This document shows, piece after piece, positions 1 to 5,936 of a stretch of 7,081 nucleotides of DNA; position 1 is the stretch's first letter, and each line of letters begins with the position of its first letter. The stretch is from CAWFKW01 sp964568655. GTDB taxonomy: Bacteria > Bacteroidota > Ignavibacteria > Tepidaquicellales > OLB5. The translations under genes were made by a program, and so were the position numbers. The notes under the pieces are model-generated. The model worked only from the letters and a program-made list of their open reading frames with translations, was not told the origin of the DNA and did no database searches. The DNA lies in NCBI GenBank assembly GCA_964568655.1, contig CAZMRG010000163.1:1-7081 (forward strand), written 5' to 3'.

Positions 1-12
1 CCGAAGTCCCCG

Positions 13-32
13 TCCCGCGTCAAAGCGCGGGA
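13..32. repeat. GC-rich hairpin (part of a probable dispersed palindromic repeat)
   Basis: Perfect 7-bp inverted repeat: TCCCGCG at 13-19 pairs with CGCGGGA at 26-32 around a 6-nt loop. The GC-rich stretch continues to about position 49 with a GCGGGAATC segment. The heptamer CCGAAGT occurs at 1-7 and again at 58-64, bracketing the hairpin. This is compositionally unlike the AT-rich DNA that follows. It resembles REP/MITE-like intergenic repeats seen in many bacterial genomes, but the family assignment is an inference, and the left edge is cut by the window. There is no T-run after either arm, so it is not a canonical intrinsic terminator. Confidence 0.5.
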
Positions 33-98
33 TAAACTCCAGCGGGAATCTTAGTATCCGAAGTTGTTATTTTCATTTAATAAGTAGTATTTGTTCAC

Positions 99-106
99 TA
101 TGTTTG
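99..106 (+). promoter_or_regulatory. Possible Bacteroidota-type -7 element before comEC
   Basis: TATGTTTG exactly matches the TAnnTTTG -7 consensus of Bacteroidota housekeeping promoters and lies 4 nt before the GTG start of comEC. No TTG lies 17-23 nt upstream, so the -33 half is missing. If real, transcription would start at or within a few bases of the start codon, giving a leaderless message. The match may be chance in AT-rich DNA. Confidence 0.2.
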
Positions 107-110
107 AAAT

Positions 111-2531
111 GTGAAACACCTTGATTTCAGGAAATCTCCGGCTGTGTTTACATTCCTGCCGCTCGCTGCAGGCATTATACTAAGCTATAATATAGATCTT
201 AGAATATCTTATTTAGCTGCCTTCTATTTCTATTTTGGATTATTAATCCTTGCAGTTCTTACTATCATTTCTTATAATTTTGTAAAATTATTACTGAGTT
301 ATCAGTATACTGTATACTGCATTTTACTTATAATATTGGGTTCTTTAAGTATGCAGTATTATTATTATAAAGTTGAAGATAACAGTATTTCCGGAAATAC
401 AGCGCGATTCAAATACTCCAGCGTAGTTGTATATGGCACAATCACTGATGACCCGGATATAAGAGATGACAGGATACGCGCTATTGTTGAGATTGACTCA
501 TTGACTCAGGGATTCAACAGTTATTATTTCACCGGATCTTTGAGCGCTTCCGTTAACAGGAACAAATTCTCAAATGCAAAAGCAGATAGTCTAAACGTTG
601 GCGATAAAGTTCAGCTAATTGGCAAGGTTGAGCCGCTGCCTCACACAAGAAATCCCGGTGAGTTTGACTATGGCGAATATCTGAGGCTGCATGGAATTGA
701 TGCTGCGTTTTCTGCAAATGGATTTGAATACCTGAAGAAAACAGGGGAAGGCGATGCGGGATTTTTCAAAACCAAAGTAATTACTCCGGTTAAAGCTTAC
801 ATAAATAATGTAATAGATAAATATTCAAACGGCGACGAAAGAGAATTTCTAAGAGGATTGCTGCTGGGCGATAAAAGCAATATCTCTAAAGAAACAAAGG
901 ACAATTTTGTAAATGCAGGCGTAGCGCATATTATTGCTGTATCAGGACTTAACGTCGCTTATGTGCTGATTATTATAAACGGGTTATTATTGATTCTGCC
1001 AATTCCGAAAGCGGCTAAGAATATTATTCTTATTTTTTCGCTTTTATTTTATATGGATCTTACGGGCAACTCGCCGTCGATTGCCCGCGCGACGGTTATG
1101 GCAATTGTATTCCTGCTTGCTCAGATGTTTGAACGTAAACCCAATTCATATAACACGCTTGCGTTTTCGGCGTTAGTCATACTTGCAGCCGACCCGCGCC
1201 AGCTTTTTGATTCCGGGTTCATACTTTCTTTCAGCGCAATTCTTTCGTTAATTTATTTCAATCCAAAGCTTGAAAATTTAGCAATGAAAGTGAAATGGTA
1301 CGCAGCGCTGAATAGAGAACGCAAGCTGAACAAATATTTAATCGGAGCCGTAGCCATTTTTCTCGGAACACTTGCCGCGCAATTGGGCACTCTGCCGGTT
1401 ACAGCAGTTATGTTCAAGAAAGTTTCGGTAGTTTCGTTCGCTGCCAATATATACGCAATACCGTTGTCGAATATATCGCTTGCGCTGGGATTTGTCTCCG
1501 TGTTTGTTTCGTTAATATCAGGCTGGGCCGCCGGTATTTTCGCTTCTGCTAACAATTTCCTTATGTTTTACCTGCTTAAAGCAATTGCCGTATGCGCAAA
1601 TTTTGATTTCTCTTATGTTGAAACGTACCGAATGGATGTTTTGTTTGCAGTTGTGTTTTATTCAGTAGTACTCTTACTTTTTAACGTTACGAAACGTAAT
1701 TATAAGTCAAGACTTATTATAATTGTTTTGCTGGTATGTGATTTTGTGATTTTCAAATCAATCCTCTCGGTAAATAATAACGTTAAAATCACTTACCTGG
1801 ATGTTGGAAACTCCAATTCCAGCTTAATTGAAATGCCGGGAGGGACAAATATACTGATCAATGCCGGTACTTCATCGCTAAATTACACTTCTGCAGAACG
1901 AAATGTGATACCGTACCTTAAACGTGAGGGAATTGGCACAATCGATTTGCTGATAATTACCGCAATGGATGCGAATGAATTCAGAAACCTGAAATATCTT
2001 GCCGGTCACTTTGCCATAAAGAAAATTATGGTTCCTGAGTATTACAGAGAAATCTTTACCAACGAATTCATTAGTAAGGAACTGAAGAATCAGGCAATCG
2101 ACTTCATTGACTCAAGCCGTATAATTAATGCCAAAGGGAAATTCCGTGTTTATTTCTATTACGATAAGCAGCTTAAAAATGTCTCCATGATGTCAAAGTT
2201 CGTTTACGGTGATGAAAGTTTCTTATTTACCGATAACGAAGAAGCTGTAGATATTTCTTATAATGATAGATTACCTGTTGATGGTTCCAGATTAGCCGCT
2301 ATCAGAGTCCCGCAATATGGCTCTTTTGAGTACTCGCCGGCTGAGTTTCTAATCAGTGAAAATCCTTCAAGCATAATAATTTCCCAAAAGAACAGAAGCA
2401 AAAGCGCTGAATCGGATGCATTTGAAGAAACTCTTAGTGAACTGGGATTTAAGTTATTTAACGTTGCCGATAGGGGAGCGGTAATTTTGGAAACCGACGG
2501 GCAGAGAACTAAAGTGGTTGGATGGAAATGA
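111..2531 (+). CDS. comEC: ComEC/Rec2-family DNA-uptake channel protein with a degenerate C-terminal metallo-beta-lactamase domain
   Basis: 806-residue polytopic inner-membrane protein, full length for the family. ComEC carries incoming single-stranded DNA across the cytoplasmic membrane in natural transformation. Order of parts: hydrophobic segments at about 9-28, 35-57 and 66-86; an OB-like DUF4131 region ending in the family motif RNPGEFDY (180-187); then the Competence domain, starting near GLLLGDK (249-255), with SGLNV (278-282), NSPSIARATVM and the FILSF helix; many membrane helices to about residue 556; a soluble MBL-like domain from about 558. In that domain the usual DVGQGD reads DVGNSN (564-569), IDAG reads INAG (583-586), the H-x-x-x-D-H site reads A-M-D-A-N-E (618-623), TGD reads TDN (707-709) and HHGS reads QYGS (735-738). 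The metal ligands are therefore gone and nuclease activity is unlikely (inference). Start: GTG at 111 is the first usable codon, since an in-frame TGA sits at 105-107; there is no Shine-Dalgarno. Convergent with thiN. Confidence 0.93.
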   Translation: MKHLDFRKSPAVFTFLPLAAGIILSYNIDLRISYLAAFYFYFGLLILAVLTIISYNFVKLLLSYQYTVYCILLIILGSLSMQYYYYKVEDNSISGNTARFKYSSVVVYGTITDDPDIRDDRIRAIVEIDSLTQGFNSYYFTGSLSASVNRNKFSNAKADSLNVGDKVQLIGKVEPLPHTRNPGEFDYGEYLRLHGIDAAFSANGFEYLKKTGEGDAGFFKTKVITPVKAYINNVIDKYSNGDEREFLRGLLLGDKSNISKETKDNFVNAGVAHIIAVSGLNVAYVLIIINGLLLILPIPKAAKNIILIFSLLFYMDLTGNSPSIARATVMAIVFLLAQMFERKPNSYNTLAFSALVILAADPRQLFDSGFILSFSAILSLIYFNPKLENLAMKVKWYAALNRERKLNKYLIGAVAIFLGTLAAQLGTLPVTAVMFKKVSVVSFAANIYAIPLSNISLALGFVSVFVSLISGWAAGIFASANNFLMFYLLKAIAVCANFDFSYVETYRMDVLFAVVFYSVVLLLFNVTKRNYKSRLIIIVLLVCDFVIFKSILSVNNNVKITYLDVGNSNSSLIEMPGGTNILINAGTSSLNYTSAERNVIPYLKREGIGTIDLLIITAMDANEFRNLKYLAGHFAIKKIMVPEYYREIFTNEFISKELKNQAIDFIDSSRIINAKGKFRVYFYYDKQLKNVSMMSKFVYGDESFLFTDNEEAVDISYNDRLPVDGSRLAAIRVPQYGSFEYSPAEFLISENPSSIIISQKNRSKSAESDAFEETLSELGFKLFNVADRGAVILETDGQRTKVVGWK

Positions 2532-2541
2532 TTAAGATGTC

Positions 2542-2580
2542 ATTCCCGCGAAGGCCTGCCTGCTGCAGGCAGGCTGGAAT
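2542..2580. repeat. Nested palindromic repeat after comEC
   Basis: Outer arms ATTCC (2542-2546) and GGAAT (2576-2580) enclose a near-perfect inner palindrome: GCCTGCCTGC (2554-2563), one central T, then GCAGGCAGGC (2565-2574). The left outer arm is followed by CGCGAAG, which has no matching partner on the right, so the inner palindrome looks placed asymmetrically within an ATTCCCGCGAAG-type hairpin. It begins 10 nt after the comEC stop and could end comEC transcription as a stem-loop, although only a short T-rich stretch follows (about 2584-2588). The dispersed-repeat interpretation is inferred from the composition and the ATTCCCGCG signature. Confidence 0.6.
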
Positions 2581-2660
2581 CCATTGTTTACATATTCCTA
2601 TTTCTAGATGAGAAAAGAAAAGTGAGGTTAACTGGAATGTAATTTACAACCCCCTCTGTA

Positions 2661-2681
2661 TCTCCCCCTGATAGGGGGAGA
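2661..2681. repeat. 9-bp perfect hairpin between convergent comEC and thiN
   Basis: TCTCCCCCT (2661-2669) and AGGGGGAGA (2673-2681) form a perfect stem around the 3-nt loop GAT. A smaller ACGAC/GTCGT stem (2681-2685 with 2693-2697) follows immediately. The preceding bases are C-rich (2650-2655). The position between two converging genes suits a bidirectional transcription barrier, but neither strand has a T-tract after the stem. It may equally be a dispersed intergenic repeat distinct from the one at 2542-2580. Confidence 0.5.
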
Positions 2682-2704
2682 CGACATTTAGAGTCGTGGA
2701 ATTT

Positions 2705-3400
2705 TTAAAGAACAGATATCTTTCCAAAATGTCTTCTGAATACCAGCAAATCGCCCTTAGCAAATTCAATGCATACGGTCTTTTCTTCCGACGAGTTTAG
2801 TGCGCCTTGTCGTTTGCCGAATTCAAGCGTTTCATTATTCAGCGGATATTTTAATCCGCCAGTCTTAATTCCAGCTGCCTTTGGCATCGCTAATAGTGAA
2901 ACTGTCTCATTTTTTCTGTAAACAAATTCCGTTTTGCCTCTTGCAAAAAATATCTCGAAGTGAGTATCTATAAGCCTGATATTTGCTTTTTTATAATTGC
3001 GTTTTAATACGCTAAGATTATTCAGCGTATGGTCAAGCCGCTTTCCTGTTGCGCCAATTACAAAAATATTCTTGTACTTATGTATTAGCGCCTGCTGCAG
3101 CGCCTTTTCGAAGTCATTCAGGTTTTGGTCGGTTACTTTCTTTATCGCAACCTTTTTGGATCTGTAGTGTTTTAAGATCTTGGGTTTAACTGAATCAAGG
3201 TCGCCTATAATAACATGCGGGGCCAGCTTATACTTGTGCAAAGTATTAGCCGCCCCGTCTGCTGCAATTACGTAGAATTTATTTTCTGATTTCTTAAGCT
3301 TGTAAAACTTAGCAAGCAGGCGCTTGCTTATCTTTCCGTTGCAAACTATCAGGCAATTAACGAAGTCATGTGCCTTGTTGTTTGGCGCTGTTGGTTTCAC
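2705..3400 (-). CDS. thiN: Thiamine diphosphokinase (thiamine pyrophosphokinase)
   Basis: 231 residues. It transfers pyrophosphate from ATP to thiamine, giving thiamine diphosphate and AMP (EC 2.7.6.2), in the cytoplasm. The catalytic-domain motifs are all visible: LIVCNG (17-22), AADGAAN (46-52), the acidic GDLDS (66-70), DQNLNDFEKAL (91-101, equivalent to the D-Q-x-x-T-D-x-x-K-A-L motif of the family) and GATGKRLDHTLNNL (116-129). A beta-rich C-terminal thiamine-binding region follows, containing GGLKYPL and ending near the C-terminus. The start is GTG at 3400, only 4 nt after the pdaD stop, with no Shine-Dalgarno, so translation is probably coupled to pdaD. It adds about 14 residues before the usual family N-terminus, and no ATG, GTG or TTG lies closer in frame. 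Last gene of the minus-strand run. Confidence 0.92.
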   Translation of the reverse strand: MKPTAPNNKAHDFVNCLIVCNGKISKRLLAKFYKLKKSENKFYVIAADGAANTLHKYKLAPHVIIGDLDSVKPKILKHYRSKKVAIKKVTDQNLNDFEKALQQALIHKYKNIFVIGATGKRLDHTLNNLSVLKRNYKKANIRLIDTHFEIFFARGKTEFVYRKNETVSLLAMPKAAGIKTGGLKYPLNNETLEFGKRQGALNSSEEKTVCIEFAKGDLLVFRRHFGKISVL

Positions 3401-3404
3401 TAAT

Positions 3405-3950
3405 TTATGGCAGCATTACGGCGGCGGAAATAACGGTTGTCCACAACCCGCCTTTATCGCCTTCTGCCGATTGAGTTATATTAAATGTTTTGTAGATCTG
3501 TCCGCTTGCTTTATAAACCTGTTCACGTTCGTCCCAAGCTGAAGATGGGTCGAAATCGATGCCAAGCGTAGTTGCAAGCATCTGTGCGGCTATGTCTTCG
3601 GCATATTCGCCGGCTACTTTTTCTGATTCTCCAAAAGGATGGTGTTCCGATATATAACCATACTGCGTCTCTTCTTTAGGCAGTGCAACTCCAATTGAAG
3701 TTGCAATAAGCCTGTTAGGCTCGCTCGTTGAGTTTCTTGCCATCACGCAAAATGTAATTTGACCCGGTTCAAGCAGCTTCAGGCCCTCTTCTTTTGAAAG
3801 TCTTTTGCAGCCTGCGGGGAAAATGCTTGATACCGATACCAAATTGCACTTTTCGATGCCGGCCATTCTCAATGCCATTTCAAACGACTGTAAATAATCT
3901 TTATGTCTTCCAACGCCTTTAGTAAAAAAGATTTTAGTTGGTTTGAACAA
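3405..3950 (-). CDS. pdaD: Pyruvoyl-dependent arginine decarboxylase (PvlArgDC) proenzyme
   Basis: 181 residues. The family decarboxylates L-arginine to agmatine (EC 4.1.1.19), a polyamine precursor, using a pyruvoyl group made by self-cleavage instead of PLP. The cleavage motif is NLVSVSSIFP (36-45). By comparison with the Methanocaldococcus jannaschii enzyme (Ser52-Ser53), the cut should fall between S41 and S42, giving a beta chain of about 41 residues and an alpha chain of about 140 residues with S42 converted to pyruvate. N36 and E102 (in SEHH) align by motif with the archaeal active-site Asn47 and Glu109. IATSIGVALPK is the usual family core strand. The start codon is TTG at 3950, preceded by GGAG (3962-3959) with 8 nt spacing, the best Shine-Dalgarno in the window. 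The frame is closed upstream by a stop at 3980-3978 and holds no ATG before the TTG. thiN follows after 4 nt. Confidence 0.93.
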   Translation of the reverse strand: MFKPTKIFFTKGVGRHKDYLQSFEMALRMAGIEKCNLVSVSSIFPAGCKRLSKEEGLKLLEPGQITFCVMARNSTSEPNRLIATSIGVALPKEETQYGYISEHHPFGESEKVAGEYAEDIAAQMLATTLGIDFDPSSAWDEREQVYKASGQIYKTFNITQSAEGDKGGLWTTVISAAVMLP

Positions 3951-3958
3951 TTCCTTAT

Positions 3959-3962
3959 CTCC
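3959..3962 (-). promoter_or_regulatory. Shine-Dalgarno deciding the TTG start of pdaD
   Basis: GGAG on the minus strand, 8 nt before the TTG at 3950. It supports this non-ATG start. The other genes in the window have weak or no such sequence. Confidence 0.6.
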
Positions 3963-4002
3963 GATTTTTAATTTTGGTTAATATTGGTGAGTTAAAAACA
4001 GA

Positions 4003-4030
4003 CAAATATAACAATTAAAATGTTAAACAA
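4003..4030 (-). promoter_or_regulatory. Bacteroidota-type promoter candidate for pdaD-thiN
   Basis: Reading the minus strand, TTG (4030-4028), a 17-nt spacer and TATATTTG (4010-4003) fit the TTG-N17-23-TAnnTTTG consensus of Bacteroidota primary sigma factors. It lies in the 94-nt gap between tyrS and pdaD and would give a 5' leader of about 45 nt that includes the pdaD ribosome-binding site. No stem-loop terminator is visible after tyrS, so read-through from smpB-tyrS is also possible. Confidence 0.45.
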
Positions 4031-4044
4031 TTATGTATTTTATG

Positions 4045-5253
4045 TTAAGCAGGCAGAATTTTGGCGAATTTTCTCTTGCCCACTTTCAGCGTAAACTCCG
4101 CCGCGTCTAAGATCTTTTTCTCATCGGCAATCTTCTCTCCGTCAATTGAAACGCCTCCCTGTTTAATAAGCCTTGTAGCCTCAGAAGAGGAAGAAGCCAG
4201 CTTGATTTCCTTCATCAGATCGACCAGTTTCATGCCCTTTGCATGAATCTTAAACTCAGGTATATCATCAGGGATTTCCTTTTTAACGAAAATCATTTCA
4301 AATTCTTCAAGAGCGGCATTTGCGCTGGATTGGTCATAATACTTCTTTACAAGCTCGTAACCCAGTTTAACTTTCAGGTTGCGCGGATTGGTATTCTTAT
4401 CTTCCAGTTCAAGCCTAATCGAGTTTAGCTCGTCATCGCTCAGTTCTGTGCACAATTTAAAGTATTTGTAAATAAGCGGGTCGGGTATCGACATAGTTTT
4501 CCCGAAAATATCTTTCGGCGTATCAGTGAAACAAATAGCGTTGTTAAGCGATTTGCTCATCTTTTCAATTCCATCGGTTCCTTCAAGCAATTCCATTGTG
4601 ATTATGCACTGCGGTTCCTGCCCGTACGCCTGCTGAATATCTCTGCCTACCAGCAGGTTAAACTTCTGGTCGGTGCCGCCCAGCTCAACGTCGCTTTTAA
4701 TCGCTACCGAGTCCATTGCCTGCGATAACGGGTAAAGCAGCTCATGCATGCTTATGGGCTCATCCTTGCTTAAGCGCTTTTCAAAATCATCGCGCTCAAG
4801 CATGCGCGCGACTGTGTAGTGACTTGCAAGCTTAATCACCTCGCTGAATTTCATCTCGTCAAGCCATTCGGAGTTGTAACGAATCTCTAAATTTTTATCG
4901 CTTAATATTTTCCTTGCCTGTTCAAAGTATGTTTTGCCGTTAATGCGGGTTTCTTCCAATGTAAGCGGCGGCCGTGTTTTATTTTTTCCCGACGGGTCGC
5001 CTATCATTCCTGTAAAATCGCCAATTATCAGAATTACTTTATGCCCCAGGTCCTGAAAATCTCTCAGCTTTTGAAGTACCACTGAATGACCAATATGCAG
5101 GTCTGGTCTTGACGGGTCGCAGCCGAGTTTTACTATAAGCTCTTTGTTGTATTTTATGGATAGCTCTATCTTTCGCGCAAGCTCATCCTCCGGTATAATT
5201 TCAACCGTTCTTTTCTTGATAAGATCTATTTGTTCTTTTACAGGTGGAAACAT
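4045..5253 (-). CDS. tyrS: Tyrosyl-tRNA synthetase, KMSKS-type (TyrZ-like)
   Basis: 402 residues. This class I aminoacyl-tRNA synthetase charges tRNA-Tyr with tyrosine using ATP (EC 6.1.1.1). The Rossmann catalytic domain shows the HIGH signature (53-56, in PDLHIGHS), GDFTGMIGDPSG (78-89), the substrate-pocket motif GGTDQKFN (192-199) and a KMSKS loop (231-235). A C-terminal S4 RNA-binding domain starts at about 343 and contains SEATRLIKQGGVSIDGEKI. The KMSKS sequence, in contrast to the KFGKT of E. coli TyrS, places it in the second bacterial TyrRS clade (TyrZ-like); this rests on motif knowledge, not a tree. The ATG at 5253 lies 9 nt after the smpB stop, with a weak purine stretch (AAGAGA) before it, so the two genes are probably co-transcribed. 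No T-box or leader structure is visible. Confidence 0.97.
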   Translation of the reverse strand: MFPPVKEQIDLIKKRTVEIIPEDELARKIELSIKYNKELIVKLGCDPSRPDLHIGHSVVLQKLRDFQDLGHKVILIIGDFTGMIGDPSGKNKTRPPLTLEETRINGKTYFEQARKILSDKNLEIRYNSEWLDEMKFSEVIKLASHYTVARMLERDDFEKRLSKDEPISMHELLYPLSQAMDSVAIKSDVELGGTDQKFNLLVGRDIQQAYGQEPQCIITMELLEGTDGIEKMSKSLNNAICFTDTPKDIFGKTMSIPDPLIYKYFKLCTELSDDELNSIRLELEDKNTNPRNLKVKLGYELVKKYYDQSSANAALEEFEMIFVKKEIPDDIPEFKIHAKGMKLVDLMKEIKLASSSSEATRLIKQGGVSIDGEKIADEKKILDAAEFTLKVGKRKFAKILPA

Positions 5254-5262
5254 AATTTTCTC

Positions 5263-5733
5263 TTAAGCCTTAATTCGTTTAAGTTGTCGCTGTATATCCG
5301 CTTTCTTTATTGATTCTCTCTTGTCGTAAGCTTTTTTACCTTTGCCGATTCCAATTTCTATTTTTGCGTTCGCTCCCAGGAAATACAATTTGAGCGGAAT
5401 CAGCGTAAGCCCTTTATCTTTCAGCTTATAATCAATTTTCTTAATTTCGCTTTTGTGCAGCAGCAATTTCCTGTCGCGCATCGGCGCATGGTTATTTATG
5501 TTGCCGAATTTATATGAAGGGATGTTCGAATTAATTAACCACAACTCTCCTTTTCTCATCCTTGCGTATGCATCGCTGATGTTTGCTTTGTGTACTCTCA
5601 GCGCCTTTACTTCTGTTCCCTGTAAAGCCAGTCCTGCCTCATACTTCTGAATTATCTCATATTCATGATAGGCTTTTTTGTTGAGAGTAATTATCGTCTC
5701 TTTCTTTACAACAATTTGTTCGTTATTTTTCAT
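5263..5733 (-). CDS. smpB: SsrA-binding protein SmpB (trans-translation)
   Basis: 156 residues, normal for the family. SmpB binds tmRNA and delivers it to stalled ribosomes, so that the nascent chain is tagged for degradation and the ribosome is released. Family signatures in order: NKKAYHEYEI (18-27), LQGTEVKALR (37-46, beta-barrel core that contacts tmRNA), HAPMRDRKLLLHKSEI (82-97), and GKGKKAYDKRE (130-140), followed by a basic C-terminal tail (141-156) of the kind that enters the mRNA channel. The ATG at 5733 leaves an N-terminal extension of about 17 residues before the conserved core, slightly longer than usual. No Shine-Dalgarno is present. It is the first gene of the minus-strand run and shares a divergent spacer with the MBL hydrolase gene. 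The tmRNA gene itself is not in this window. Confidence 0.97.
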   Translation of the reverse strand: MKNNEQIVVKKETIITLNKKAYHEYEIIQKYEAGLALQGTEVKALRVHKANISDAYARMRKGELWLINSNIPSYKFGNINNHAPMRDRKLLLHKSEIKKIDYKLKDKGLTLIPLKLYFLGANAKIEIGIGKGKKAYDKRESIKKADIQRQLKRIKA

Positions 5734-5742
5734 TTTGAATTA

Positions 5743-5773
5743 CAAATTTATCATAAACTTGAGTCTAATTCAA
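5743..5773 (-). promoter_or_regulatory. Bacteroidota-type promoter candidate for smpB-tyrS
   Basis: On the minus strand, TTG (5773-5771), a 20-nt spacer and TAAATTTG (5750-5743) match TTG-N17-23-TAnnTTTG. The last base of the -7 element is only 9 nt before the smpB ATG, so the transcript would begin roughly 2-6 nt before the start codon, leaving no room for a ribosome-binding site. This agrees with the lack of a Shine-Dalgarno, but no experimental start site is known. Confidence 0.4.
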
Positions 5774-5862
5774 TTGAAAACAATTTGCCTGTAAGCCTGT
5801 GGCGGGATTTTTCCTTAAACCAAATGCGCCCTTTAAATCTGCAAAATAATTCGTATATCTGC

Positions 5863-5882
5863 CGGGCCGGTAAAAGCGCCCG
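5863..5882. repeat. Short GC-rich inverted repeat in the smpB/MBL divergent spacer
   Basis: CGGGC (5863-5867) and GCCCG (5878-5882) could pair around a 10-nt loop. The surrounding 5787-5883 is more GC-rich than the rest of the spacer and includes a GCCTGT direct repeat (5787-5792, 5795-5800). No gene or recognised element was found in this 203-nt spacer apart from the smpB promoter candidate and the palindrome at 5907-5919. Possibly a decayed dispersed repeat. Confidence 0.2.
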
Positions 5883-5906
5883 TATGTGAAAAAACTAACT
5901 GGATTT

Positions 5907-5919
5907 TCTCTTTAAGAGA
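5907..5919. promoter_or_regulatory. Small palindrome upstream of the MBL hydrolase gene
   Basis: TCTCTT and AAGAGA flank a single central T, 17 nt before the ATG at 5937. It could be an operator half-site pair or a short hairpin in the leader. Its length (6-bp arms) is compatible with chance. Confidence 0.2.
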
Positions 5920-5936
5920 GATAATATAATTTTAAA

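Noticed and set aside
1253..1555. 100-codon open frame on the minus strand inside comEC
   Set aside because: It lies wholly within the well-supported comEC gene and its translation shows no family motif; it is a shadow of the membrane-helix codons.
3324..3542. 72-codon open frame on the plus strand across the thiN-pdaD junction
   Set aside because: It overlaps two well-supported genes on the other strand and has low-complexity content with no recognisable domain.
3951..4044. A thiamine (TPP) riboswitch ahead of pdaD-thiN
   Set aside because: The leader is short and AT-rich with no CUGAGA-type or paired core elements; thiN is also the second gene.
4061..4428. Two 61-codon plus-strand frames inside tyrS
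   Set aside because: Antisense shadows of the S4 and linker regions of tyrS.
5254..5262. A tRNA-sensing T-box upstream of tyrS
   Set aside because: Only 9 nt separate smpB and tyrS, so there is no room for one, and nothing like it is seen before smpB.
5453..5889. Plus-strand frames antisense to smpB and extending into the spacer
   Set aside because: The first is fully inside smpB. The second begins inside smpB and runs into a spacer of different composition, with no ribosome-binding site or protein motif.
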